From assembly GCA_003075315.1 (NCBI GenBank), contig QDFQ01000001.1, positions 124,001-188,000 of the forward strand: DNA of 64,000 nt, given 5' to 3'. How positions within the stretch are numbered: position 1 is the first letter of the stretch; each line of letters begins with the position of its first letter. Shown in pieces: positions 27,010 through 35,132 of the stretch. The position numbers were made by a program, and so were the translations under genes. A model generated the notes under the pieces. The model saw only the letters and a list, made by a program, of their open reading frames with translations. It was not told where the DNA came from and did no database searches. This DNA is from Arthrobacter sp. TPD3018 (GTDB lineage: Bacteria; Pseudomonadota; Alphaproteobacteria; Sphingomonadales; Sphingomonadaceae).

Positions 27010-28529
27010 GCGCGGTTTAGCGTCACAATTGGCACGCGGACCGTCACGACCAGTCCGTCCGGCTTCCATTCGCGTGTCACCAGCCCACCGAGTTGCCGCA
27101 CGGCGGACAGTTCGATCAGTTGGCTGCCGAAACCGTGCGGCGCATCGGGCGCAGCGACCGAGGGACCGCCGCGTTCGCTCCAGCACAGCACGACGTCCGG
27201 GTCCTCGCGCGTGACGGTAACGTCGACGGCGCCGTCCTCGCTCGACAGGGCGCCATATTTCATCGCGTTGGTGGCGAGTTCGTGGAACAGCAGCGCGAGC
27301 GGCGTCGCCGAGCGATCATCGATCGTGACCGCATCGCCGCTGACCGTAATCGGCTGATAGTCCCCACGCCGATAGGGTTCGAACAACTCACTGAGCAGGC
27401 CGTGCAGCGAATTCTGCTGCATCGCGGGCCGCGAATTGGGGCTGTGCGGCCGCACGAAATCATGGGCGCGCCCCAGCGCGATGATCCGGTCGCGCAGATC
27501 GGCGGCGGCCGGCGCGAACTCTGGGCGTGCGCGCGCTGCGAACGAGATCAGACCGGAGATCACCGAAAAGATGTTCTTGATCCGGTGCGACAGCTCCTGG
27601 CTGATTAATTCGCGCTCGTGCAGCGCCAGTTTCTGTTCGTGGATGTCGGTGCAGGTACCGAACCAGCGCGTGATCTGCCCGTCATTGTCGCGGATCGGCA
27701 GAGCCCGGCCGAGGACCCAGCGATAGGTACCGTCGGCATGGCGCAGGCGATATTCGATCTGATACGGCGCGCCCGTTTCCAGCGAATGGCGCCATATCTC
27801 CCAGGCGCGGGCCTGATCGTCGGGGTGGAACATGTCGTTCCAGCCCTCGCCATCGGTCGAGCCGTCGGGCACGCCGGTGAATTCGTACCAGCGCGCGTTG
27901 TAATAATCGTGGAAGCCGTCGGGCAGCGTCGACCACACCATCTGCGGCATCGTGTCGGCCAGCGTGCGGAAGCGATCCTCGCTGTCGGACAGGCGTTGAC
28001 GCGTGTCGCGATCGGTGCGGCGCCACGTGGCGGCATCGCGGCTGTCGCGCAGCCGGGCCATCACTGCCTCCGCCAGCGTTTCCAGCCCCTGCCGCTGCAG
28101 GGCGGTCAGCCCCTCGGGCCGGGGCCGGGTGTCGAGCACGCACAGCGAACCAAGCGGCACGCCATCGTCGGCGACCAGAGGTGCGCCGGCATAGAAGCGG
28201 ATGTGCGCTTCGCCCGTCACCAGCGACATGGCCGAAAAGCGCGTGTCGCGCGTCGCGTCGGGCACCACGGTAATGCCGTGTTCCATCATGGCGAGCGCGC
28301 AGAAGGACGTGTCGCGCGGCGTTTCCGTCATGTCGACGCCGGTGTGCGACAGGAAGGTCTGGCGTGTCGCCTCGACTAGGCTGATCAGTGCGATCGGAGC
28401 GTCGCACAGAGCCGCGGCAAAGTCCGTGATCCGGGTGAGCGCCGCATCGTCGCGCAGCGACTGCGGGTCGTGCGCGGCGAGGGCTTCGGCCCGGCGTGTC
28501 TCGCTCGCCGGTTCACAGACGGGTGTCAT
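27006..28529 (-). CDS. HWE-family histidine kinase with GAF and PAS domains
   Basis: A 507-residue soluble sensor kinase. There is a GAF domain at about residues 25-165 (LISLVEATRQTFLSH, FYAGAPLVADDGVPLGSLCV), then a PAS/PAC domain at about 185-300 (MVWSTLPDGFHDYY, YRLRHADGTYRWVLG). An HWE kinase core follows, with the phospho-acceptor His315 in ELSHRIKNIFSVI, the N-box LFHELATNAMKYGAL and the W-x-E signature CWSERGG. No membrane span or signal peptide is seen, so it senses a cytoplasmic cue. It converges on the lone receiver gene, its likely partner. It follows ssb by 14 bases on the same strand. Confidence 0.93.
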   Translation of the reverse strand: MTPVCEPASETRRAEALAAHDPQSLRDDAALTRITDFAAALCDAPIALISLVEATRQTFLSHTGVDMTETPRDTSFCALAMMEHGITVVPDATRDTRFSAMSLVTGEAHIRFYAGAPLVADDGVPLGSLCVLDTRPRPEGLTALQRQGLETLAEAVMARLRDSRDAATWRRTDRDTRQRLSDSEDRFRTLADTMPQMVWSTLPDGFHDYYNARWYEFTGVPDGSTDGEGWNDMFHPDDQARAWEIWRHSLETGAPYQIEYRLRHADGTYRWVLGRALPIRDNDGQITRWFGTCTDIHEQKLALHERELISQELSHRIKNIFSVISGLISFAARARPEFAPAAADLRDRIIALGRAHDFVRPHSPNSRPAMQQNSLHGLLSELFEPYRRGDYQPITVSGDAVTIDDRSATPLALLFHELATNAMKYGALSSEDGAVDVTVTREDPDVVLCWSERGGPSVAAPDAPHGFGSQLIELSAVRQLGGLVTREWKPDGLVVTVRVPIVTLNRA

Positions 28530-28543
28530 CGCTGAACGACGGC

Positions 28544-29128
28544 TCAGAACGGCACGTCGTCGTCGAGATCGTCGGCGAAGCCGCCGCCCGGACCACCACT
28601 CTGCCCGCCGCCGAAGCCACCGCGGCCGCCGCCGGATGCACCACCAGACGAACCGCCGCGACTGCCGCCGCCATAGCTACCGCTCGACCCACCACCGAAG
28701 TCGTCGCCGCCGCCCCAGTCGTTGCCGCCACCGCTACGGCCGCCACCGCCGCCGCCGCCGCCGCCCTGGCCGCCGTTCGGACCGTCGAGCATGGTCAGCA
28801 CGCTGTTGAAGCCCTGCAGCACGATCTCGGTCGAATATTTGTCCTGACCGTTCTGGTCCTGCCATTTGCGAGTCTGGAGCTGGCCCTCGATATAGACCTT
28901 CGATCCCTTGCGCAGGAATCGCTCGGCGACGTTGGCGAGGCCTTCGTTGAAGATCGCGACCGAATGCCATTCGGTCTTTTCCTTGCGCTCGCCGCTGTTG
29001 CGGTCCTTCCACGATTCGGACGTGGCGATGCGCAGGTTCACCACCTTGCCGCCGTTCTGGAAGCTGCGGCTTTCGGGGTCGCGCCCCAGGTTGCCGACCA
29101 GAATGACCTTGTTGACGCTGCCTGCCAT
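28544..29128 (-). CDS. ssb: Single-stranded DNA-binding protein
   Basis: Binds and protects single-stranded DNA in replication and repair. The N-terminal 110 residues form the OB fold ([51 protein letters not shown]). A long glycine/serine-rich linker follows, and the protein ends in the acidic tip DDLDDDVPF that docks partner proteins. The length of 194 residues is normal. It starts only 9 bases after the feoB stop, an unusual neighbour; since SSB is needed at all times it should have its own promoter inside feoB. Confidence 0.96.
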   Translation of the reverse strand: MAGSVNKVILVGNLGRDPESRSFQNGGKVVNLRIATSESWKDRNSGERKEKTEWHSVAIFNEGLANVAERFLRKGSKVYIEGQLQTRKWQDQNGQDKYSTEIVLQGFNSVLTMLDGPNGGQGGGGGGGGGRSGGGNDWGGGDDFGGGSSGSYGGGSRGGSSGGASGGGRGGFGGGQSGGPGGGFADDLDDDVPF

Positions 29129-29137
29129 GGGATCCTC

Positions 29138-31000
29138 TTAGAGGCCGGCAAAGGTTGCCAGCCAGAATGTGATCCCCGCCATGACATAAGCGGCGGCGAA
29201 AAGGTAGCCAACCATGAACAGCGGCCACTTCCACCCGTTCGTCTCGCGCCGGGTCACGGCGATCGTGCTGATGCACTGCGGCGCGAAGACGAACCACATC
29301 AGGAAGGCGAGCGCGGTCGGCAGCGTCCAACGGCCGCGAATCTGGTCGGTGATGCGGTCGGTGCCGCTGCCGTCCTTGTCGTCGATCGCATAGACCGTGC
29401 CGATCGCCGACACCGCGACCTCGCGCGCCGCCATCGCCGGCAGCAGCGCGAGCGCGATGTCGCGGTTGAAGCCGATCGGCTTGACGACATATTCGATGCC
29501 ATGGCCGATACGGCCGGCAACCGAATAATCGACCGGACTGATCCCGCTGCCCTCGGGCGGCTTGGGGAAGCTGAGCAGCAGCCACAGCACCACGGTCGTC
29601 GCCGCGATGATCGTGCCGGCGCGCTTCAGAAAGATCACCGCGCGCTGCCACAGCCCCAGCGCGACGTCGCGCATCCGCGGCATCTGATACTTGGGCATTT
29701 CCATCATGAAGCCCGACGATGCGCCCTTGGTGACGGTACGCCGCAGGATCAGCGCGGCGACATAGGCGCCGGCGATGCCGGTGATAAGCAGCCCGAACAT
29801 CACGACGCCCTGCAACCGGACGAAGGGGAGCAGCGGCGTGTTGGGGATCATCGCGCCGATGATCAGCGTGTAGACCGGCCAGCGTGCGCTGCACGTCATC
29901 AGCGGCGCGATCAGGATGGTGGTCAGTCGGTCCTTCTCGTCGTCGATCACGCGCGTCGCCATGATGCCGGGGACGGCGCAGGCGAAGCTCGACAGTAGCG
30001 GAATGAACGCGCGCCCCGACAGGCCGACGGTCGCCATCAACCGGTCCATCAGGAACGCCGCGCGGACCATATAGCCCGACGACTCGAGCACGAGGATGAA
30101 GAGGAACAGGATCAGGATCTGCGGCAGGAAGACGATCACCGCGCCGACGCCGGCGATCAGTCCGTCGGTCAGCAGCGAGCGGACGAAACCGTCGGGCATC
30201 GCGCTCTTGATCGCATCCTGCAGCGCGCCGAAGCCGGCATCGATCGCGTCGGCGGGCACGGTCGCCCAGGTGAACACCGCCTGGAACATCACGAACAGGA
30301 TCGTCACCAGCAGCAGAGGCCCCGCCACCGGGTGCAGCGCCACCGCGTCGAGCGCATGTGCCCAGCGCCGCCCCGCCGTCTCCGACACCGTCGCCGCTGC
30401 GGCTATCTGCCGCGCGCGGCGTTGCAGCGTCACGATATCGTCGTCGATGCTGCCATCCGAGGGGCGCAAGCGCGTTGCCGCGCCGCCGACCAGGATCGAT
30501 CCCAGCGCCGCCCGCAGGCCGTCAAGCCCGCGCTTGCGCACCGCGACGGTCGCGATCACCGGTACGCCGAGCTCGCGCTCCAGCACCGCCGCGTCGAGCG
30601 TCAGTCCGTCGCGTTCGGCAAGATCGACCATGTTGAGCGCGACGACGACCGGCAGGCCAAGCGCGATCAGCTGCAACGTAAAGCGCAGATGGTTGTCGAG
30701 ATTGGCCGCGTCGACCACCACCACCAGCGCGTCGGGCAGGCGTTCCAGGCTGCTCGCGCCGGTGACGACGTCGCGCGTCACGCGTTCGTCAGGACTGGAG
30801 GGTTCGAGGCTGTAGGCGCCGGGCAGGTCGATCAGCTCGACCGGACGACCATCGTCCAGCACCAGCCGGCCCGAATGGCGTTCGACGGTGACGCCGGGAT
30901 AGTTGCCGACCTTCTGCCGCGCACCCGTCAGCGCGTTGAACAGCGCGCTCTTGCCGGCATTGGGATTGCCGACCAGCGCCACCAGCGGGGCTGCATGCAC
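29138..31000 (-). CDS. feoB: Ferrous iron transport protein FeoB
   Basis: Inner-membrane Fe(II) transporter with an N-terminal G-protein domain. G1 is GNPNAGKSALFNALTG, G2 lies in NYPGVTVERHSG, G3 is DLPGAYSL and G4 is ALNMVD. The C-terminal half has about eight membrane spans and the two Gate motifs, including PFVRLQGVVMFGLL and the cysteine-bearing SSFACAVPGIMATR. The GTG at 31000 gives the usual short N-terminus of about 620 residues and a 13-base gap to feoA; a TTG at 31039 is a weaker alternative. It is co-transcribed with feoA. Confidence 0.94.
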   Translation of the reverse strand: MHAAPLVALVGNPNAGKSALFNALTGARQKVGNYPGVTVERHSGRLVLDDGRPVELIDLPGAYSLEPSSPDERVTRDVVTGASSLERLPDALVVVVDAANLDNHLRFTLQLIALGLPVVVALNMVDLAERDGLTLDAAVLERELGVPVIATVAVRKRGLDGLRAALGSILVGGAATRLRPSDGSIDDDIVTLQRRARQIAAAATVSETAGRRWAHALDAVALHPVAGPLLLVTILFVMFQAVFTWATVPADAIDAGFGALQDAIKSAMPDGFVRSLLTDGLIAGVGAVIVFLPQILILFLFILVLESSGYMVRAAFLMDRLMATVGLSGRAFIPLLSSFACAVPGIMATRVIDDEKDRLTTILIAPLMTCSARWPVYTLIIGAMIPNTPLLPFVRLQGVVMFGLLITGIAGAYVAALILRRTVTKGASSGFMMEMPKYQMPRMRDVALGLWQRAVIFLKRAGTIIAATTVVLWLLLSFPKPPEGSGISPVDYSVAGRIGHGIEYVVKPIGFNRDIALALLPAMAAREVAVSAIGTVYAIDDKDGSGTDRITDQIRGRWTLPTALAFLMWFVFAPQCISTIAVTRRETNGWKWPLFMVGYLFAAAYVMAGITFWLATFAGL

Positions 31001-31013
31001 GGGCGGCGTCGGC

Positions 31014-31286
31014 TTATTCGGCGCCGGCCGGCAGAGCAACGTGGACGGCTCCGGCGACCGCGCGGCGCAGCGCGACGGTCATCCGCCCGATCCGGCAGGC
31101 GATCGGTCCGCTGCCCAGCGATGCGCGGTGCAGCACCTCGACCGACACGCCTTCATCAAAACCCAGTTCGCGCAACCGCCGCGCCTCGGGCGCGGCGAGT
31201 CGCGCCCAGTCGATCCCCGCCACCGTCGCCGGCTGACGCCGGGGCAGCGAGATGAGATCGAGGGATGGCGTACGCGACATATCCAT
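31014..31286 (-). CDS. feoA: Ferrous iron transport protein FeoA
   Basis: A small cytoplasmic SH3-like protein (about 90 residues) needed for FeoB function. Family features are LPRRQPATVAGIDW, ARRLRELGFDEGVSVEVLHR and GPIACRIGRMTVALRRAVA. An ATG at 31304 is also in frame, but it lies inside the Fur-like site and likely promoter core, so the ATG at 31286 (MDMSRTPS) or the one six bases later is more probable. It is followed by feoB after 13 bases. Confidence 0.88.
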   Translation of the reverse strand: MDMSRTPSLDLISLPRRQPATVAGIDWARLAAPEARRLRELGFDEGVSVEVLHRASLGSGPIACRIGRMTVALRRAVAGAVHVALPAGAE

Positions 31287-31291
31287 GCTGC

Positions 31292-31310
31292 GAGTGATTA
31301 TCATTTACTC
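31292..31310. promoter_or_regulatory. Fur-like iron box upstream of feoAB
   Basis: The 19-base site GAGTGATTATCATTTACTC has inverted ends GAGT/ACTC. Read on the gene's strand it contains AATGATAATCA, an exact run of 11 bases in the classical Fur consensus, with 14 of 19 positions matching overall. It lies 6 bases upstream of the preferred feoA start and includes a TGATAAT segment that can serve as the -10 box. Repression of ferrous iron uptake when iron is plentiful is the expected effect. Confidence 0.65.
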
Positions 31311-31373
31311 AGGGGGGAGTAAAGGGTGCGTCTCCGACCTATCGGGATGCGACGCAGCGCGCGGCATACAGTC

Positions 31374-31402
31374 CGTCACCCCGGGCCAAGTCCGGTGTGA
31401 CG
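31374..31402. repeat. Short hairpin repeat (CGTCACCCCGGGCC type)
   Basis: The palindromic unit CGTCACCCCGG..CCGGTGTGACG with a CCAAGT-type loop. It is related to the right half of the element at 8450. It lies between the COQ9 gene and the feoA promoter and could end the COQ9 transcript. Confidence 0.5.
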
Positions 31403-31408
31403 CTGTGC

Positions 31409-32080
31409 TCACACCACCGGATAGCGCAGCCGTCCGACGAAGCGCGACAGGCTGGGCCGGTGCTCGTAGCGCTTGACGAACCCCGCCTTGGCCTTCTCGA
31501 ACCGCATGATCCCGTCGATCCGCCGCGACAGGAAGGCGCGCGTATCGGCCTGCCCCTCGCTGTCGTCGTCCAGAAACACCGTGATCGTCGCGGTATAGAC
31601 GCCGAGCAGGATCGTCCGCTTGGTGTAGTGATTGTAATCGGTCGCCGTGTCGCCGGCCATGCGCCACATCGTATCGACGCTGCGCCAGCCGAGCTTCGCC
31701 GCCCGCGCGACATTCTGTGGCATCGCCAGGATGGTCAGCGCGCGGCGCAGCGCCTCGCGATCGGGGGCCAACGCGTCCAGTCGCGCCTCGACCAATGCGG
31801 CGATCCGCGCGCGGATTTTCATTGTCGCAAGGCGTTCGGGCGGCAACGCGTCCGCCATTGCAGCGTCGATGTGCGCGAACCAGGCATCGATCATGTCGAC
31901 CGCGCCATCGGAAAAGGCGAGTCGCGCGACATCGCGGTCGATCCCCGCCGCCTCTGCCGCCATGTCGCGCGCGGCGTCGCCCCAGCCATCGAACGCGGCA
32001 TTGGCGGCGATGCCGGGGGCGAGCGACACGCGAATCTCGTCGAGCGTCAGGTCGCTGGTGTCGATCGTATCCTGGGTCAT
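31409..32080 (-). CDS. COQ9 family protein
   Basis: A 223-residue relative of COQ9, a lipid-binding TetR-like fold protein that supports ubiquinone synthesis (with COQ7 in eukaryotes). Typical segments are VSLAPGIAANAAFDGWGDAA, WRMAGDTATDYNHYTKRTILLGVYTAT and FLDDDSEGQADTRAFLSRRI. It acts at the cytoplasmic face of the inner membrane by family analogy. The ATG at 32080 overlaps the stop of the EamA permease gene by 4 bases, so the two are likely co-transcribed. Sphingomonads make ubiquinone-10, which fits. Confidence 0.92.
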   Translation of the reverse strand: MTQDTIDTSDLTLDEIRVSLAPGIAANAAFDGWGDAARDMAAEAAGIDRDVARLAFSDGAVDMIDAWFAHIDAAMADALPPERLATMKIRARIAALVEARLDALAPDREALRRALTILAMPQNVARAAKLGWRSVDTMWRMAGDTATDYNHYTKRTILLGVYTATITVFLDDDSEGQADTRAFLSRRIDGIMRFEKAKAGFVKRYEHRPSLSRFVGRLRYPVV

Positions 32081-33030
32081 GCCGCCATCTCCTGCGCCCG
32101 CGCACGCGCCGGTGCAACCTCGGCGCGGCGCACCAATACCAGCGCCACCGCGACCAACGCCACGCCGATCCAATCGGCTCCCTGCAACCGCTCGCCATAG
32201 GCCATCCAGCCCACGGCACCCGCAACGATCGGTTGGATCAGCAGCGCGATGCCGACGATCAGCGGCGACATGCGGCCCAATGCGTAGATCATGCAGCCCT
32301 GCCCAAAGACTTGGCTGACGATAGCGAGGCCGAGCAGCGCGCTCCAATGGCCCGGCCACACCCGCTCACCGAGCAGCACCGCGAACACGAGCAGCGGCAG
32401 CGCCGTCGCGCAGCTCGCCAGCGCCAGCGCAGGCAGCGGTCGCATCGTTTCGCGCACCTTGGCCATCATGATGAAATAGACGGTGTAGAGAATGCCCGCG
32501 ACGATGCAGAGCAGGTCACCCGCCAGGTTACGCGGATCGACCTGGTACGACCGGCCCATCAATAACCCCGCGCCGACGGCCGCAAGCAGCAACGCAATCC
32601 CTTGTCCGCGCGATGGCCAGGCCCGCGCCACGAGGAATCCGTACAGCGGATAGATCAGGATCGCCGAATTGCCGAACAGCGTCGCATTGGCCATCGTCGT
32701 GCGCACGATGCCGAGGTGCCAGCTCGCCAGATCGGCGGCGAAGGCGACGCCGCCCACCGCGATCAGCAGCCACAGTCCGCCCGGCATCCGCACCGGCCGG
32801 GCGCCCGCCGCCAGCGACAGCGCGGCGAGGAAGGGGATCGCCAGCGTGATCCGCCAGAATCCCGCCGCCACCGGCCCCACATCGGCCAGCCGCACGAACC
32901 AGGGGCCGAACGCCAGCGCGATATTGGCCAGGATCAACGCGACGAAGCCCAGCGCGGGCGCGGTGTCCGTAGCGGCAACCGGATCCGTTGGCGCAGGCAC
33001 AGTTTTTCTTGTGGGGTCGGGCCGATGCAT
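32077..33030 (-). CDS. DMT superfamily transporter (EamA domain)
   Basis: A 317-residue inner-membrane permease with ten hydrophobic helices in two EamA repeats. Recognisable parts are ILANIALAFGPWFVRLADVGPVAAGFWR at the start of repeat one, and LAIVSQVFGQGCMIYALGRMSPLIVGIALLIQPI in repeat two. It has a polar 22-residue N-terminal leader. The substrate is probably a small metabolite such as an amino acid, but this cannot be read from sequence. The stop overlaps the COQ9 start. Confidence 0.9.
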   Translation of the reverse strand: MHRPDPTRKTVPAPTDPVAATDTAPALGFVALILANIALAFGPWFVRLADVGPVAAGFWRITLAIPFLAALSLAAGARPVRMPGGLWLLIAVGGVAFAADLASWHLGIVRTTMANATLFGNSAILIYPLYGFLVARAWPSRGQGIALLLAAVGAGLLMGRSYQVDPRNLAGDLLCIVAGILYTVYFIMMAKVRETMRPLPALALASCATALPLLVFAVLLGERVWPGHWSALLGLAIVSQVFGQGCMIYALGRMSPLIVGIALLIQPIVAGAVGWMAYGERLQGADWIGVALVAVALVLVRRAEVAPARARAQEMAA

Positions 33031-33082
33031 GCCGCCCTGTAGCGTCCTATCTTCCTCGCGTCAGGCCACTAACGGAGCATCC

Positions 33083-34156
33083 ATGCCGAGCCTTTTCGAC
33101 CCCATCCAGCTGGGCGACATCGACGCCGCCAACCGGATTTTCATGTCGCCGCTGACCCGCGGCCGTTCGACCGACGATCATGTGCCGACCGAGATCATGA
33201 TCGACTATTATCGCCAGCGCGCCAGCGCCGGCCTCATCATCACTGAAGGCACCGGGATCAGCCGCGAAGGCCTGGGCTGGCCCAATGCGCCGGGCCTGTG
33301 GACCGACGAACAGGTCGAGGCGTGGAAGCCGGTGACCGAGGCGGTGCATGAAGCCGGCGGCAGGATCGTCGCGCAGATCTGGCACATGGGTCGCCTGTCG
33401 CGTCCCGACGTGATCGGCATGACGCCGCTGTCCTCCTCGGCCACGCGCGCGCCCTATCACAAGGAACCGAACCCCTATGGCGAAGCGCGCGCTGCGACGC
33501 TCGACGATATCGCCCGTGTGCAGGACGATTACGCGACGGCCGCGCGCAATGCGATCCGTGCCGGGTTCGACGGCGTGCAATTGCACGGCGCCAATGGCTA
33601 TCTGATCGACCAGTTCCTGCGCGACGGCACCAATTATCGCGACGATCAATATGGCGGCAGCCCGGAAAACCGCATCCGCTTCATGCGCGAATCGGTGGCG
33701 CGCGTCGCCGATGCGATCGGCGCAGGCCGTACCGGCATCCGCCTGTCGCCCAATGGCGAGACGCAGGGCGCCGACGATAGCGATCCCGCCAGCGTCTTCG
33801 TCCCCGCCGCGGCGGCGCTCGATGCGCTCGGCATCGCCTTCCTCGAACTGCGCGAACAGGGCCCCGATGGCACCTTCGGCAAGAGCGACGTGCCCAAGCT
33901 CAGCCCGGAAATCCGTAAGGTCTTCAAGGGTCCGCTGGTGCTGAACCAGGATTATGACGGCGCCAGCGCGCAGGCCGATCTGGATTCGGGCGTCGCGGAT
34001 GCGATCGCCTTCGGTCGCAAATATATCGCCAACCCCGATCTGGTCGAACGCCTGCGCCAAGGCGCGCCGCTCAACCAGGACGACCAGAAGACGTGGTATA
34101 GCAAGGGCCCCGAAGGCTACACCGACTATCCCGCACTGGAAACGCAGGACGCCTAA
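33083..34156 (+). CDS. Old yellow enzyme family NADH:flavin oxidoreductase (alkene reductase)
   Basis: FMN-dependent TIM-barrel ene-reductase (357 residues), which uses NAD(P)H to reduce activated C=C bonds or detoxify electrophiles and nitro compounds. The sequence shows MSPLTRGR, IWHMGRLS, the substrate-binding HGANGYLIDQFL, the active-site region LRDGTNYRDDQYGGS-PENR, and FMN-phosphate contacts near VADAIAFGRKYIANPDLV. It most resembles the NemA/XenB-type classical group. The ATG at 33083 has a ribosome-like GGAG before it. It stands as a single gene, divergent from the permease gene. Confidence 0.93.
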   Translation: MPSLFDPIQLGDIDAANRIFMSPLTRGRSTDDHVPTEIMIDYYRQRASAGLIITEGTGISREGLGWPNAPGLWTDEQVEAWKPVTEAVHEAGGRIVAQIWHMGRLSRPDVIGMTPLSSSATRAPYHKEPNPYGEARAATLDDIARVQDDYATAARNAIRAGFDGVQLHGANGYLIDQFLRDGTNYRDDQYGGSPENRIRFMRESVARVADAIGAGRTGIRLSPNGETQGADDSDPASVFVPAAAALDALGIAFLELREQGPDGTFGKSDVPKLSPEIRKVFKGPLVLNQDYDGASAQADLDSGVADAIAFGRKYIANPDLVERLRQGAPLNQDDQKTWYSKGPEGYTDYPALETQDA

Positions 34157-34164
34157 CCGTCACA

Positions 34165-34195
34165 TTCCTCCCTCGGTGCAGCCGGGGGAGGAGTC
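34165..34195. repeat. CCTCCCTCG...GGGGGAGG hairpin repeat, copy 1
   Basis: The inverted repeat CCTCCC..GCC-GGGGGAGG. Relatives lie at 46091 and 54264. It separates the converging old yellow enzyme and membrane-protein genes. A dispersed repeat and possible terminator. Confidence 0.55.
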
Positions 34196-34212
34196 GCTCG
34201 TCCTAACCGACG

Positions 34213-34632
34213 TCAGCCGATCATCTTCTTCAGATCCGCCGGCGCCAGCCGTCGCACGTCGAGCGCATCGACGCCCGCGATCAGCACCCGGCCCATGCGC
34301 CGGTCGCCGCTGTCGATCTCGATCCCTTCGACCGTTGACCGCAGCGCGAGCCAGGCGATCTCGCACACCGTGATCCGCTTGCCATAGCGGCGCATCACCG
34401 CGACGCGGCCCGCCCGGTCGACCGCCAGCGCGCCCACGCCATCCGCACCGACCACCGCGCCCAAGGTCTCGAAGCCCCCCAGCGACTCGTCCGCCGCGGC
34501 CGCCGCTTCCTCGGGCGATTCGATCCGCCCGACGCGTCCGCGACGCACGGCCCAGACGATGCCGCCAACGACCAGCAGCACCGCCAGGGCGGCGATCAGC
34601 GCGATCCCGATCGTCGTCTCGTCGAACTGCAT
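34213..34632 (-). CDS. Membrane-anchored protein of unknown function
   Basis: I do not recognise a family. The 139-residue product has one N-terminal transmembrane helix (IGIALIAALAVLLVVGGIVW) followed by basic residues RRGRVGR, so the rest should face the cytoplasm. The C-terminal 80 residues (AVDRAGRVAVMRRYGKRITVCEIAW...) look like a small beta-rich domain. It starts 7 bases after the stop of the DUF442 gene, so the two are probably one operon. The ATG at 34632 follows from the first in-frame codon that keeps the helix at the N-terminus. Confidence 0.75.
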   Translation of the reverse strand: MQFDETTIGIALIAALAVLLVVGGIVWAVRRGRVGRIESPEEAAAAADESLGGFETLGAVVGADGVGALAVDRAGRVAVMRRYGKRITVCEIAWLALRSTVEGIEIDSGDRRMGRVLIAGVDALDVRRLAPADLKKMIG

Positions 34633-34639
34633 GGCCGGA

Positions 34640-35074
34640 TCACTGCCCGCCGGCGAGCGCGTCCAGCGTCGGGCGCATCCCCGACAAATCGTAGCCGGCG
34701 GCGCGCGCCTGCGCGACCAGCAGCTCGGGGTTGCGCCCCGCCTTCGCGGCGGCAAGCGCCCACAGGTTGCAGCTGCGCGTCCCCGATCGACAATAGGCGA
34801 GAACGGGGCCGTCGGCGCCGACCAGCGCCTGCGTCATCGCGTCGATTTGCGGGTGCGAGAAGCCCGCATGCGTGATCGGGATCGCGACATAGGTCAGGCC
34901 CGCGGCCTCCGCCGCGGCGCGGATCGCATCGCCCGCTGGCTGGCCGGCTTCCTCCTCGTCGGGGCGGTTATTGACGATACTGACAAAGCCCGCCGCCTTG
35001 ATCGTCGCCAAATCCTCCGGCGTGATCTGGGGGGCGACGCTGATGGATTCGTTGATCGTGCGGATATCGGCCAT
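34640..35074 (-). CDS. DUF442/TIGR01244 family phosphatase-like protein
   Basis: A 144-residue protein with a dual-specificity-phosphatase-like fold, often annotated as a sulfur transferase or as beta-lactamase hydrolase-like. The P-loop CRSGTRS gives the Cys-x5-Arg signature in VLAYCRSGTRSCNLWAL. Upstream are the conserved QITPEDLATIKAAGFVSIVNNRPD and VAIPITHAGFS. The BLH protein relatives have a role in sulfide handling, but a fused beta-lactamase domain is absent here. Substrate is unknown. It leads the single-helix membrane protein gene by 7 bases. Confidence 0.9.
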   Translation of the reverse strand: MADIRTINESISVAPQITPEDLATIKAAGFVSIVNNRPDEEEAGQPAGDAIRAAAEAAGLTYVAIPITHAGFSHPQIDAMTQALVGADGPVLAYCRSGTRSCNLWALAAAKAGRNPELLVAQARAAGYDLSGMRPTLDALAGGQ

Positions 35075-35132
35075 CCGGTCCCGTTACGCGATCAACCGAT
35101 CCGCGTCAGCCGTTTTTGCGGCCATTCCCACC

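Noticed and set aside
28496..29998. Open frame of 500 codons opposite ssb and feoB
   Set aside because: It spans two real genes on the other strand and begins in the glycine-rich ssb linker; no recognisable domain.
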